In this document: in pieces, positions 8,110-15,961 of the stretch | How the letters are laid out: each line of letters starts with the position of its first letter | Position numbering within the stretch: position 1 is the first letter of the stretch | Source: Collinsella sp. AM33-4BH | Lineage (GTDB): Bacteria > Actinomycetota > Coriobacteriia > Coriobacteriales > Coriobacteriaceae | NCBI RefSeq assembly: GCF_003469205.1 | Contig: NZ_QSIN01000006.1 | Span: forward strand, 65,964 to 129,963 | Direction: 5' to 3' | DNA length: 64,000 bases | Notes under the pieces: model-generated | Database searches by the model: none | Told to the model about the DNA's origin: nothing | Seen by the model: only the letters and a program-made list of their open reading frames with translations | Translations under genes and position numbers: made by a program

Positions 8110-8970
8110 ATGAAGCTGAAGAAGCTTGGCGCATTTGCCGCCACGGGTGCTATGGCGCTCGCCCTCGCTCTGACGGGCTGCGGCTCGTCCAACGCCACCT
8201 CTGGTTCTGATGCCGGTTCCAGCAGCTCTGACGACGCTAAGGTCGAGAAGGTCGACGGCTCCAAGGAGTACGCGCTCGTCAAGGACGGTACGCTGACCGT
8301 TGGCACCTCTGCCGAGTACGCTCCGTTTGAGTACAAGGATGACAACGGCGATTATCAGGGCTTTGACCTTGAGCTCATCAAGGCTATCGGCGACAAGCTG
8401 GGCCTGGATGTCGAGTATGTCAACAATGACTTTGACACGCTGGTTCCGGGCGTCGCTTCGGGCGCCAAATATGACGTTTCCATCGCGGCTATCACCGACA
8501 CGCCCGAGCGTGAGAAGGAAGTCACTTTCTCCGATTCCTACTACATGGACGATCAGGCTATCGTGACCAAGGTCGATAACACCGACATCACGGCCGACAA
8601 CTACAGCGAGAAGCTCAACAACGCCGATGCTACCATCATCGTCCAGTCTGGCTCGACCGCCGAGTCCTTTGCCCAGGAGAACTTCCCCAAGGCCAAGATT
8701 GTCCCCTACAAGGACGCCACCGAGTGCTTCAGCGCTCTGCAGTCCGATAAGGGCGACGCCGTAGTCACCAACCGCTCCGTTGCCAGCCAGCTGACCGCCG
8801 AGCAGTTCAACACCTGCCAGACCATTAAGCAGATTAGCACCGGCGAGGAGTACGCCATCGCCATCAACCAGGGCAACACCAAGCTCAAGGACGACATCAA
8901 CCAGGCCATCAAGGACCTGACCGACGACGGTACCGTTGATGCCCTCATGGCTAAGTACAACATCAAGTAA
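8110..8970 (+). CDS. Amino acid ABC transporter substrate-binding lipoprotein
   Basis: 286 residues. ATG 8110 is chosen for GGAAGGAGA 8 nt upstream and the immediate lipoprotein signal (LALALTGCGSS; lipidated Cys about residue 22). A Ser/Asp-rich linker leads into a type II periplasmic-binding fold of the polar amino acid family: TLTVGTSAEYAPFEYKDDNGDYQGFDLELIKAIGDKLG split by later blocks VSIAAITDTPEREKEVTFSDSYY and ALQSDKGDAVV. The Glu/Asp residues after 'PFE' and the Arg of TDTPER are the usual ligand contacts. It captures an L-amino acid (possibly Gln, Arg or cystine) outside the membrane for the permease and ATPase encoded next. Confidence 0.9.
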   Translation: MKLKKLGAFAATGAMALALALTGCGSSNATSGSDAGSSSSDDAKVEKVDGSKEYALVKDGTLTVGTSAEYAPFEYKDDNGDYQGFDLELIKAIGDKLGLDVEYVNNDFDTLVPGVASGAKYDVSIAAITDTPEREKEVTFSDSYYMDDQAIVTKVDNTDITADNYSEKLNNADATIIVQSGSTAESFAQENFPKAKIVPYKDATECFSALQSDKGDAVVTNRSVASQLTAEQFNTCQTIKQISTGEEYAIAINQGNTKLKDDINQAIKDLTDDGTVDALMAKYNIK

Positions 8971-8991
8971 AATAGCTACTTGATTGCTCGC

Positions 8992-9024
8992 GGGCCCTTT
9001 CCGCTTTGGCGGAGAGGGCCTTTG
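8992..9024 (+). terminator. Intra-operon leaky terminator between binding protein and permease
   Basis: GGCCCTTTCCGC (8993-9004) pairs with GCGGAGAGGGCC (9009-9020) with one G-U, loop TTTG, then TTTG. The U-tract is short, so it probably lowers rather than blocks expression of the permease and ATPase relative to the binding protein. Confidence 0.6.
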
Positions 9025-9088
9025 CGCTTCTCTTGACGGAGAGCATTTCCGTCTCGTTTTGCCGGCAACTTCTACGATAGGAGCCACC

Positions 9089-10450
9089 TTGTCTCGACTG
9101 AACAAAGGGGCCGCGGAGCAGCGTTTTCCACTGCCCGCCTTGCTCAAAAAGCTAGCCTGCGTCATGGCCGTGGCGCTCGCGCTGGTGTGCGCGGGGGCAT
9201 ATGCGCCCACGACCGCCCAGGCGCTTGAGACCGCAAAGATCACCGCCCGACCCAACACCGGTTCGGGCAGCGCTGTGGTCGGCGGCACCGAGACGCGAAT
9301 TACCTGGGAAGTTCAGGCCGATGCCGACGAGGAGCTGAGCGGTCTTTCGCTGACGTTTGTCGACGGCACGACGTTTGGTGCCGATGACACGCGATTGACG
9401 ATGCTCTCGGGCGATGACCTCATGGACCGTACGCCCATGAAGCCTACGTGCAAGGTCGACGGCCAGACGCTCAAGATCGATTTTGGCGAGACGGCTCCGG
9501 CCGGCGGCTATTTCCGTGTCGAGGTCTACGGCGTGACCTTCCCCGTCGAGGGCGGCGACGAGGCTTTTAGCGGCACCTACACGTTGGCTGACGGTTCAAC
9601 CAAGAAGATCTCCAAGATTCCTTCCGTCGAGATTAAGGGCGTGACGGCATTCGATAACTTCCTGGCCGACCTTAAGGAGCAGCCGTGGGTCGAGGCATGG
9701 AATTCCAACATGTTCCTTCGCCTGTTCCTGAACCCGGTCATTTTGGTTCAGAGCCTGCCGATCGTCTTCAAAGGCTTCCTCATGTCGCTCTCGATCGTGC
9801 TCGTGGCATTTCCGTTGGCCATTCCCTTTGGCTTTGCCTTGTCACTCATGCGCATCTCCAAGTCGCGCATCCTGCGTTGCCTTGCCGGCATCTATGTGAA
9901 TATCATCCGCGGTACGCCGGCGTTCCTGCAGATCTACATCGCGTTCTTTGGCCTGCCGCTGGCCGGCGTCAAGGTTGACGATTATGTGCTGGGCGTCATC
10001 GTCATGGCCATGAACTCGTCCGCCTACCTGTGCGAGATCTTCCGCGCCGGTATTCAGTCGATCCCCAAGGGCCAGAACGAGGCCGCGCGCTCGCTGGGCA
10101 TGAACGCCTTCCAGACGCTGCTCTACGTTATGATTCCGCAGACGTTCCGCAATGTCCTGCCTACGCTGACCAGCGAGTTTATCCTGCTTTACAAGGATAC
10201 GTCGCTGCTCGCGGCCGTGGGCGTGGTCGAGATCGTCATGAACGCCCGTACCATTGTGGCCACGACGGGTTCCATTACGCCATATGTGGTTGCCGCGCTG
10301 TTCTACCTGGTCATCACCCTGCCGCTTGCTCGCTTGGTGAGCGGTCTTGAGGCGAGGCTTCTGGGGACGGCCGAAACCAAGAAGAAGCGTCCCGCCAAGA
10401 GCGCTGGACAGGTCGTCGCGACGCCCGCCGACCACATCGCCGGTCTGTAA
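9089..10450 (+). CDS. Amino acid ABC transporter permease with large extracytoplasmic N-terminal region
   Basis: 453 residues from TTG 9089. This start is supported by GATAGGAG just upstream and by the signal-like hydrophobic segment (about residues 15-42) that follows. Residues about 50-195 form a soluble, exported region of unknown fold ([18 protein letters not shown] and [17 protein letters not shown]). The rest, from about residue 225, is a HisM/GlnP-type permease: [32 protein letters not shown] and the EAA loop [18 protein letters not shown] that docks to the ATPase. Permeases of this class are usually about 220-300 residues, so the N-terminal domain is an addition. ATG starts further inside would lose the signal segment. 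Confidence 0.85.
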   Translation: MSRLNKGAAEQRFPLPALLKKLACVMAVALALVCAGAYAPTTAQALETAKITARPNTGSGSAVVGGTETRITWEVQADADEELSGLSLTFVDGTTFGADDTRLTMLSGDDLMDRTPMKPTCKVDGQTLKIDFGETAPAGGYFRVEVYGVTFPVEGGDEAFSGTYTLADGSTKKISKIPSVEIKGVTAFDNFLADLKEQPWVEAWNSNMFLRLFLNPVILVQSLPIVFKGFLMSLSIVLVAFPLAIPFGFALSLMRISKSRILRCLAGIYVNIIRGTPAFLQIYIAFFGLPLAGVKVDDYVLGVIVMAMNSSAYLCEIFRAGIQSIPKGQNEAARSLGMNAFQTLLYVMIPQTFRNVLPTLTSEFILLYKDTSLLAAVGVVEIVMNARTIVATTGSITPYVVAALFYLVITLPLARLVSGLEARLLGTAETKKKRPAKSAGQVVATPADHIAGL

Positions 10451-10462
10451 GGAGGTCCTATC

Positions 10463-11215
10463 ATGAGCGAAACCAATAACTCGAACGAGGTCGTCGTCAG
10501 CATCAAGAACCTCCAGAAGGCCTTCGGCGATAACGTGGTCCTGCGCGACATCGATCTGGATGTGCACAAGGGCGAGGTCGTCGTAGTCCTGGGTCCTTCG
10601 GGCTCGGGCAAGTCGACGATGCTTCGCTGCATCAATCGTCTGGAGCATCCCACGAGCGGCTCGATCGTCGTTGAGGGCGTGGACGTTTGCGCCAAGGGCG
10701 TCGACCTTAACAAGGTACGTACGCATCTGGGTATGGTGTTCCAGCAGTTCAATTTGTTCCCGCACCTGTCAGTCAAAAAGAACGTCATGCTCGCACAGCA
10801 AAAGGTACTCAAGCGCAGCAAGGAAGAGGCCGAGAAAATCGCTATCGAGGAGCTGACCAAGGTCGGTCTTGCCGAGCGCATCGACTTTATGCCGAGCCAG
10901 CTCTCGGGTGGCCAGCAGCAGCGCGTTGCCATCGCCCGCGCCCTGTCGATGAACCCTCACGTCATGCTCTTTGACGAGGCCACGTCGGCGCTCGACCCCG
11001 AGCTGGTTCGCGACGTTCTTGGCGTTATGCGCGATCTTGCACGTGACGGTATGACCATGATCGTCGTGACGCATGAGATGGGCTTTGCCCGCGACGTCGC
11101 CGACCGCGTCGTCTTTATGGACGGCGGCGTTATCGTGGAAGAGGGTACGCCGAGCGAGGTCTTCGACCACCCCAAGAGCGAGCGCACCAAGGCGTTCTTG
11201 GGAAATATCTCGTAG
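10463..11215 (+). CDS. Amino acid ABC transporter ATP-binding protein
   Basis: 250 residues; ATG 10463 after GGAGG, 12 nt downstream of the permease stop. GlnQ/HisP-type ATPase with Walker [10 protein letters not shown] (about residue 45), Q-loop FQQFNLFPH, signature LSGGQQQR, Walker [13 protein letters not shown] and H-loop VVTHEM. It powers import through the preceding permease and completes the three-gene transporter. Confidence 0.95.
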   Translation: MSETNNSNEVVVSIKNLQKAFGDNVVLRDIDLDVHKGEVVVVLGPSGSGKSTMLRCINRLEHPTSGSIVVEGVDVCAKGVDLNKVRTHLGMVFQQFNLFPHLSVKKNVMLAQQKVLKRSKEEAEKIAIEELTKVGLAERIDFMPSQLSGGQQQRVAIARALSMNPHVMLFDEATSALDPELVRDVLGVMRDLARDGMTMIVVTHEMGFARDVADRVVFMDGGVIVEEGTPSEVFDHPKSERTKAFLGNIS

Positions 11216-11240
11216 CCGCTTTATATGACTGACATAACAG

Positions 11241-11277
11241 AAAACGGGAGCCGGATGTGATCCGGCTCCCGTTTTTG
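11241..11277 (+). terminator. Operon terminator
   Basis: AAAACGGGAGCCGGAT and ATCCGGCTCCCGTTTT form a near-perfect stem around GTG, ending in TTTTT. Confidence 0.95.
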
Positions 11278-11332
11278 TTGGGATGCGAATGTGTTTTGGT
11301 GCAGAGCTCGTTATGGGCGGAGCTCATTGCCG

Positions 11333-11752
11333 CTAGGCGAGCTCGGCTCCAAGGGCGCGGCAGGCCGCCTCGCCCTCATCGTCGGGAGCGTCGTAGCAGA
11401 TGACGGAATCGACGACGTTGACGCCCGCCTCGTCGGCGTCGGCCTTCCAGTTGTCCATCCACTCGCCCTCGGCCCACGAATAGGAGCCAAAGAGGACGAC
11501 CTTCTTGTCGCCGAGAACCTCCTTGACCTCGTCCCACATCGGCTGGAACTCATCGTACTCGAGTTCCTCGGAGCCCATGGCGGGGCAGCCGAAGGCGAAG
11601 GCGTCGTAGTCGGCGGCCCTGTCGGCAGAGAAGTCGGCGCAGGGGATGACCTCAGTCTCGGCACCCGCGGACGTGGCGCCTTCGGCGACGAGGTTTGCCA
11701 TGGCCTCGGTATTGCCCGTGCCACTCCAATAGACGACGGCGATCTTGCTCAT
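11333..11752 (-). CDS. Short-chain flavodoxin
   Basis: 139 residues; ATG 11752 with GAAAGGA upstream. It begins SKIAVVYWSGTGNTEAMA, whose T/SxTGxT loop binds the FMN phosphate. FGCPAMGSEELEYDEF and LFGSYSWAEGEWM are the two further FMN loops. It is a soluble one-electron carrier in anaerobic metabolism. It lies 46 nt downstream of a DUF3793 gene on the same strand; the two families frequently occur together in anaerobes, so they are probably co-transcribed. Confidence 0.9.
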   Translation of the reverse strand: MSKIAVVYWSGTGNTEAMANLVAEGATSAGAETEVIPCADFSADRAADYDAFAFGCPAMGSEELEYDEFQPMWDEVKEVLGDKKVVLFGSYSWAEGEWMDNWKADADEAGVNVVDSVICYDAPDDEGEAACRALGAELA

Positions 11753-11798
11753 ATGTTTTCCTTTCGGTTGTGCGGCGTGCGGCCGCGTTTTGTATGCT

Positions 11799-12503
11799 CT
11801 ATCGGGTTGCCTGGACAAGTTGTCCCAGGGTGCAGCCCTGTTGATAGATGTACGTAAGGTATTGCGTGCATGCGCGATAGGAATCGAAGGTCGTGAGCGC
11901 CTGCTCAACGTTTGTGTATACCTTCCATGCGCCAAAGACCTTATAGTTTTCGCCGTGCTGGACGATAAACTGATGGACATCTTCGTAGGGATAGCCCAAA
12001 AAATAGCCAATTTCGTGGGGGAACTCGCACATGCACCCCGTATCGCAGTGCCTATTTCGCGCGAGTGCGCAGACGCTGCTGTCATAGGCGCTTTCTGCGG
12101 CATTGCTGCTTGCCAGCGTGATGCGCGCGGCGAGATGCACCAGGGATGCGGGCAGGTTGTGGACATCGTAACCTTCGGCGGTAAGCGCCGTCGTGGCGCG
12201 GGGGTCGGAGAGGTATCGCATGAGGTCCGCAGGGCGGTACACATAGATGAGCGCTCCGCAGGGGCGCCAGACCAAAACGCTCATATGGATCCCGAGTGGC
12301 TGGAGCTCGCGGTTGCATTGGGCAATGACCGCGAGCAGGCGAGAGCGTCGCTCTTCGATATGGGCGGCGCCGGGTTTTCCGCCTTGGTTGGCGTAAACGC
12401 CGGGATAGGTAAAGAGCGAGGCCGGCTTGATACCTGCGAGCGTAGGGGAGCAGTTGCGCACGACAGCCGTTTGGTATGTTGGGATGTCAATGGTTCGAGT
12501 CAC
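11799..12503 (-). CDS. DUF3793 family protein
   Basis: 234 residues; ATG 12503. The family hallmark CEFPHEIGYFLGYPYEDVHQFI appears in two parts around residue 165-185, preceded by HCDTGC, giving several conserved Cys/His residues that could bind metal. The second conserved region is VLVWRPCGALIYVYRP. The biochemical role of DUF3793 is not established. Linkage to flavodoxin and to metal-uptake genes in other anaerobes suggests a redox or metal-homeostasis job. It is divergent from the HMA protein gene at 12680, sharing a 176-nt intergenic region with a copper-type operator. Confidence 0.75.
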   Translation of the reverse strand: MTRTIDIPTYQTAVVRNCSPTLAGIKPASLFTYPGVYANQGGKPGAAHIEERRSRLLAVIAQCNRELQPLGIHMSVLVWRPCGALIYVYRPADLMRYLSDPRATTALTAEGYDVHNLPASLVHLAARITLASSNAAESAYDSSVCALARNRHCDTGCMCEFPHEIGYFLGYPYEDVHQFIVQHGENYKVFGAWKVYTNVEQALTTFDSYRACTQYLTYIYQQGCTLGQLVQATR

Positions 12504-12632
12504 GATGCTCCTTTCGGGTCCTCAGTTGTTAGCCTAGGAAAACTTATACACGAAAGTAAGCCAAGGTCAACAAAAAAGTTTGAAGCGGGAAACTAATTGA
12601 CCGAACCGACACGAGTTTGGAGTAAGATGGGA

Positions 12633-12652
12633 ACACCCCATGGGGGTATAGG
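12633..12652 (+). promoter_or_regulatory. CsoR-like copper operator upstream of the HMA protein gene
   Basis: ACACCCCATGGGGGTATAGG is an inverted repeat of the form (T)ACCCC..GGGGGTA. It resembles known CsoR sites upstream of copper chaperone/ATPase genes, which have a TACCC-N-GGGGGTAT core. It ends 27 nt before the ATG at 12680. The csoR gene itself is not in the window. Confidence 0.5.
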
Positions 12653-12679
12653 TATAAGAGTTTGGAGAAAGGGGATCGC

Positions 12680-13063
12680 ATGGAAGACTTGCTAAACCCT
12701 GCAAATATCATCGTGCTTGCCGCGATTGTCGTCGGCATGTTCTTTGGCCTGCGGCGTATTGTCGCTTCGACACACGGAAAGAGCTGCTGCAGCGATGGCA
12801 CGAGCGGTAAGAAGGCCAAGAAGGTAGTGGTTGCGGATACCGATCCGTCCCACTACCCCTATAGCGATGAGCTGCTCATCGGCGGCATGAGCTGCGATGG
12901 CTGCGCTCAGAATGTGGCCAATGCCCTCAATGCGCTGAATGGTGTGTGGGCAACGGTAACGTACGCGGACCACACGGCGCGCGTGCGCTCCAAGCGGCCA
13001 ATCGATCGCGGTGCTCTCGTGGCGGCCGTGAAGGATGCGGGTTACTACGTCATGACGCTGTAA
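12680..13063 (+). CDS. Membrane-anchored heavy-metal-associated (HMA) domain protein
   Basis: 127 residues; ATG 12680 with AAAGGGG upstream. One N-terminal membrane helix (about residues 8-27) and a short Cys segment (KSCCSDG) resemble the FeoB-associated Cys-rich membrane proteins. The C-terminal 70 residues are an HMA fold with the metal site GGMSCDGCAQNV and the usual ending KDAGYYVMTL. It likely binds Cu(I) at the membrane face. A CsoR-like operator sits directly upstream, supporting a copper rather than an iron role. No P-type ATPase gene is adjacent. The joining of the two elements in one short protein is uncommon. Confidence 0.75.
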   Translation: MEDLLNPANIIVLAAIVVGMFFGLRRIVASTHGKSCCSDGTSGKKAKKVVVADTDPSHYPYSDELLIGGMSCDGCAQNVANALNALNGVWATVTYADHTARVRSKRPIDRGALVAAVKDAGYYVMTL

Positions 13064-13089
13064 GCGCCGCCTTGGATGCACTTCCTTGT

Positions 13090-13515
13090 CTAGGCTCGTC
13101 CGCGCAGTTCGATGTCAAGAATGTCATCGAAATCGATGGCGATGTCTTTGAGCTTGAGGAGCTTGAAGGCAGGGAGTATCTCGTCGAGGATGCCGGTGCG
13201 GGAGCGATAGCCGTACGCATCGTAATAGGTGACGCGGACTAGGTCGCCACGTTTGAGGCCCTCGAGCTTTTTCGAAAGCTCGAGGGCTTTTTCTTCCGTG
13301 AGTTCACATTTTGGTTCGGCGGTGATCTCTTGCTTGCGCACGAGTTCGTAATATCCCGTGAGGGCGGCAAAGGGCATAAACTGCGCGGCACGGCCGGCAC
13401 GGACGGCGCCGTTAGCGGTGAGCTTGGGGTCGGCGGAGCGACGTCTTCCCTCGGGGTCCGCTAGGCGTTCAAAAGGTGTCGGTGGCCGCATCGGCTGCTG
13501 TTGGGGCTTAGGCAC
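13090..13515 (-). CDS. YolD-like protein, partner of Y-family polymerase
   Basis: 141 residues from GTG 13515, which sits behind AGGAGGG and overlaps the polymerase stop codon by 8 nt, so translation is probably coupled. RAAQFMPFAALTGYYELV is the characteristic block of YolD-like proteins encoded beside UvrX/UmuC-type polymerases in Gram-positive bacteria. The C-terminal part (GDLVRVTYYDAYGYRSRTGILDEI in two pieces) is an SH3-like beta region typical of the family. Its biochemical role is unclear; a UmuD-like accessory role in damage tolerance has been proposed for the family. Confidence 0.8.
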   Translation of the reverse strand: MPKPQQQPMRPPTPFERLADPEGRRRSADPKLTANGAVRAGRAAQFMPFAALTGYYELVRKQEITAEPKCELTEEKALELSKKLEGLKRGDLVRVTYYDAYGYRSRTGILDEILPAFKLLKLKDIAIDFDDILDIELRGRA

Positions 13516-15013
13516 GGTGCCCTCCTACCTGATCGTTGCGTTCGCGTGCGGTGGCACCGGCGGTAAAGCTCAGTCCCTTAACCAGCGCGTTCTTGCCGTA
13601 TTTGCCTTTTACAGCCAGCACGGCACGGGCCAGCTCGCGCTCGCGCTCATCGGCCTCGACATCGCTAAATAGATCGATGGTGGCAAACTCCTCCGGCATG
13701 AGGTTGCCAAATCCCAGGTTGACGCGCTTGACTGGTCGTTTGGGATCGACAGTCTGCGCCCAGAGCTCATCGAAATAGCCCATGATCTTCTTAAACGAAT
13801 TGGTGCGCTCGGGCAGCTTGCGCGAGGCGTTGGAGTGCGCTATGAGTGCGGCATAGCCACCGCGCGGTTTGCCGCCATGCTCTCCCACAAAGATGCCATC
13901 GATAGCCTGCGCCTCCCGCACCAGGCGGCGCCGTTCGTCATCGCGCTGGACGGGCTTGGGCGCACGGGGCGCGAGCTCAGGGCCGGCGGTTGCGGTGGGT
14001 TCGATGCTCGACGTGCTCGAGCGTAGGTGTCCGCATCCGTCCACATATTGCGCTGTACCGCTGGCGTCGAGGCGGCGTATGTCAGCTCGTTCGCTCGCAT
14101 AACCCACAAAGAGCGAGATGCTGTCGCAGACCACGTGCTTATCGACTAGGTCCAACACGGCGTTGTCGACCATCTCGCGCAAGACGGTGTAGGCCTGCTC
14201 ATAGGCATAGCCCTTCGAGAGCACCTGCCCTGTGGTGGTCGAGGTCGCTTGCGGGCGATAAGCTTGGATATCGGCGATGGTTGTCGGCTCACGCCCGAAG
14301 GCGTGGTCGATAAGATATTCGGCATTGACGCCGAGTTCGTCGTAGAGCAGGTTCTCGTCGAGCGCTGCGACCCCCATCAGGTCGTAGACACCGTATTTCT
14401 CGAGACGGGCCGCCACGCCGGGGCCGATGCCCCAGATGTCGGTGATGGGGCGATGGGGCCAGATCTCCTTGCGAAAGGTCTCGTCGTCGAGTGTGCCGAT
14501 GCGACTGGGCACATGCTTGGCAGTGATGTCGAGTGCTACCTTGGCCTGGAATAGGTTGGGGCCGATGCCGACCGTCGCCGTGATGCCGGTGCGCGCGAGG
14601 ACCTCGTCGCGCAACATGCAGGCGAAGCCTTCCGCATCGGTGTGATAGAGGTCCAGATATGGCGTCACGTCGATAAAACACTCGTCAATTGAGTAGACGT
14701 GAATGTCTTGCGGACTGACGTATTCCAGGTAGATACCGTAGATCCGCGCCGACACCTCCATGTAGTGCTGCATGCGCGGTACGGCCTTGATGTAGTCGAT
14801 GCCATCGGGTATTTCGAACAGGCGACAGCGGTTGTGAATCCCTAGGTCCTTCATAGCCTGCGTGATAGCGAGACAGATAGTCGTGCGTCCGCGCGATTCG
14901 TCGGCAACGACCAGGTTGGTGGTGAGCGGATCGAGCCCACGATCGACGCACTCGACGCTGGCATAAAACGTCTTGAGGTCGATGCAGATGTAGGTGTGCT
15001 GCTCGTGCGCCAT
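13508..15013 (-). CDS. Y-family DNA polymerase (UmuC/UvrX/DinB type)
   Basis: 501 residues from ATG 15013 (GGGAGG upstream). Translesion polymerase: IDLKTFYASVECVDRG holds the first catalytic Asp with the steric-gate Phe/Tyr, and YSIDECFIDVTPY holds the second acidic pair (DE). RIGTLDDETFRKEIWPHRPITDIWGIGPG (split here) is the thumb helix-hairpin-helix, and the little-finger region follows. At 501 residues it is longer than DinB and fits the UvrX-like group, where DxKxFYASVE replaces DMDxFFASVE. Two SOS-type boxes lie just upstream. Confidence 0.9.
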   Translation of the reverse strand: MAHEQHTYICIDLKTFYASVECVDRGLDPLTTNLVVADESRGRTTICLAITQAMKDLGIHNRCRLFEIPDGIDYIKAVPRMQHYMEVSARIYGIYLEYVSPQDIHVYSIDECFIDVTPYLDLYHTDAEGFACMLRDEVLARTGITATVGIGPNLFQAKVALDITAKHVPSRIGTLDDETFRKEIWPHRPITDIWGIGPGVAARLEKYGVYDLMGVAALDENLLYDELGVNAEYLIDHAFGREPTTIADIQAYRPQATSTTTGQVLSKGYAYEQAYTVLREMVDNAVLDLVDKHVVCDSISLFVGYASERADIRRLDASGTAQYVDGCGHLRSSTSSIEPTATAGPELAPRAPKPVQRDDERRRLVREAQAIDGIFVGEHGGKPRGGYAALIAHSNASRKLPERTNSFKKIMGYFDELWAQTVDPKRPVKRVNLGFGNLMPEEFATIDLFSDVEADERERELARAVLAVKGKYGKNALVKGLSFTAGATARERNDQVGGHRA

Positions 15014-15027
15014 CCGAGCCCTCCCAT

Positions 15028-15058
15028 CAAACACATGTTCTTATCGAATACCTGTTCG
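15028..15058 (-). promoter_or_regulatory. Two LexA (SOS) boxes upstream of the polymerase gene
   Basis: CGAATACCTGTTCG (15045-15058) differs by one base from the Gram-positive consensus CGAAC-N4-GTTCG. CAAACACATGTTCT (15028-15041) is a weaker second match with two deviations. Both lie within 50 nt of the polymerase start, as expected of DNA-damage-induced repair genes. Confidence 0.65.
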
Positions 15059-15082
15059 ATAATACCTGCTCGACCGGACACC

Positions 15083-15112
15083 GTCAAAATCTGTCCCTTT
15101 TTGGCAGGTATG
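15083..15112 (-). repeat. Partial GGGACAG-type repeat
   Basis: On the minus strand TGCCAAAAAGGGACAG followed by ATTTTG matches one arm of the repeat at 15773-15837 and the copy at 57433. Only half of the hairpin is present. Confidence 0.5.
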
Positions 15113-15186
15113 GTCGTGCGGTTGCATCGGGTTTTTAACGCAGCCCTAAAGAGCGCGAAACAGCTCGGAAAAGCTCGCTTCGTAGC

Positions 15187-15762
15187 ATGAGGCTAACGAT
15201 TGATGCCACCATAAAGCACGGAAGGGTTGTGGGGATAATGGTTGACTATGGGTTTGGTATGCCGACGCGCTTGGTTGCGGATGGGGACGTGGCTCGCTGG
15301 TGCGGGCGATTGGTTGCCCACTATGGCGGCACCAAGACACTGGTCGTGCTGGGAGGCGACAAGCACACGCGTGATGAGCTCGTTTCGGCGGCGCTGGGCT
15401 CGCTCGATCGCGCCCTGCTCGAACGCGTGCTCTTTCGTTGCGGCTTGGTCGGGGGCGACGGGGGAGACGATTTGGTCGATGAGGCCGTAGCCCTGGCGAC
15501 CGATGAGGGCGTGGACTTTGTCCTGGCGATCGGCGATGCCGATACGGCGGGCTTTGCGCGCGAACTCGCTCGTCGCATGGCCGTGCTCGATGCCGGCGAG
15601 GACGGCTTTGTTCCCTACGGATGCATCGTCTCCGAGGGAAAAGTGCCCGCCGTTGTGGGTGCCGGCGAGGTTCCCGTTTTCGCCATCATCGCTCCCGAAC
15701 TGCTGGAGGGTATCGGCTCGCCCTTGCGCGAGCTGCTCGGCAGTGTGTGCGCCGCGGCCTAA
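15187..15762 (+). CDS. Orphan protein resembling the N-terminal half of iron-containing alcohol dehydrogenases
   Basis: 191 residues; ATG 15187. Spacing of motifs follows the NAD(P)-binding half of Fe-ADH/BdhA enzymes: FGMPTRLVADGDV (usual 'FGxGT'), HYGGTKTLVVLGGDK, VDFVLAIGDADTAGFARELA where the family has the glycine-rich AxGGGS loop, and VFAIIAPEL where it has 'IPT'. The GGGS nucleotide loop is replaced by GDAD, and the C-terminal helical domain with the metal-binding His residues is absent. It may therefore be a degenerate paralogue or a non-catalytic binding domain. The reading frame is intact. No function is assigned. Confidence 0.55.
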   Translation: MRLTIDATIKHGRVVGIMVDYGFGMPTRLVADGDVARWCGRLVAHYGGTKTLVVLGGDKHTRDELVSAALGSLDRALLERVLFRCGLVGGDGGDDLVDEAVALATDEGVDFVLAIGDADTAGFARELARRMAVLDAGEDGFVPYGCIVSEGKVPAVVGAGEVPVFAIIAPELLEGIGSPLRELLGSVCAAA

Positions 15763-15772
15763 TATTTACCAT

Positions 15773-15837
15773 AAAGGGATAGGTTATTTTTGGTTGGTAA
15801 AGCGTTTGACCTGCCAAAATAAACCTGTCCCTTTTTG
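15773..15837 (+). repeat. GGGACAGGTT-type inverted repeat, acting as terminator
   Basis: AAAGGGATAGGTTATTTTTG (15773-15792) pairs with the arm CAAAATAAACCTGTCCCTTT (15815-15834), with minor mismatches around a 20-nt loop, and ends in TTTTTGG. It begins 11 nt after the stop of the Fe-ADH-like gene, so it may double as its terminator. Related sequences are at 15083, 43129, 44341 and 57433. Confidence 0.65.
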
Positions 15838-15961
15838 GTCGGTTGCCGTTGGGGGGCGGATTGGCAACGCTCGCTGATTGTAGTCTTGACCTGCGCTAGA
15901 ATAGGACTATCTGATTATCCGGGCGCATGGAGGCTTGCGCCCGTATGCTGAGGAGGACTTT

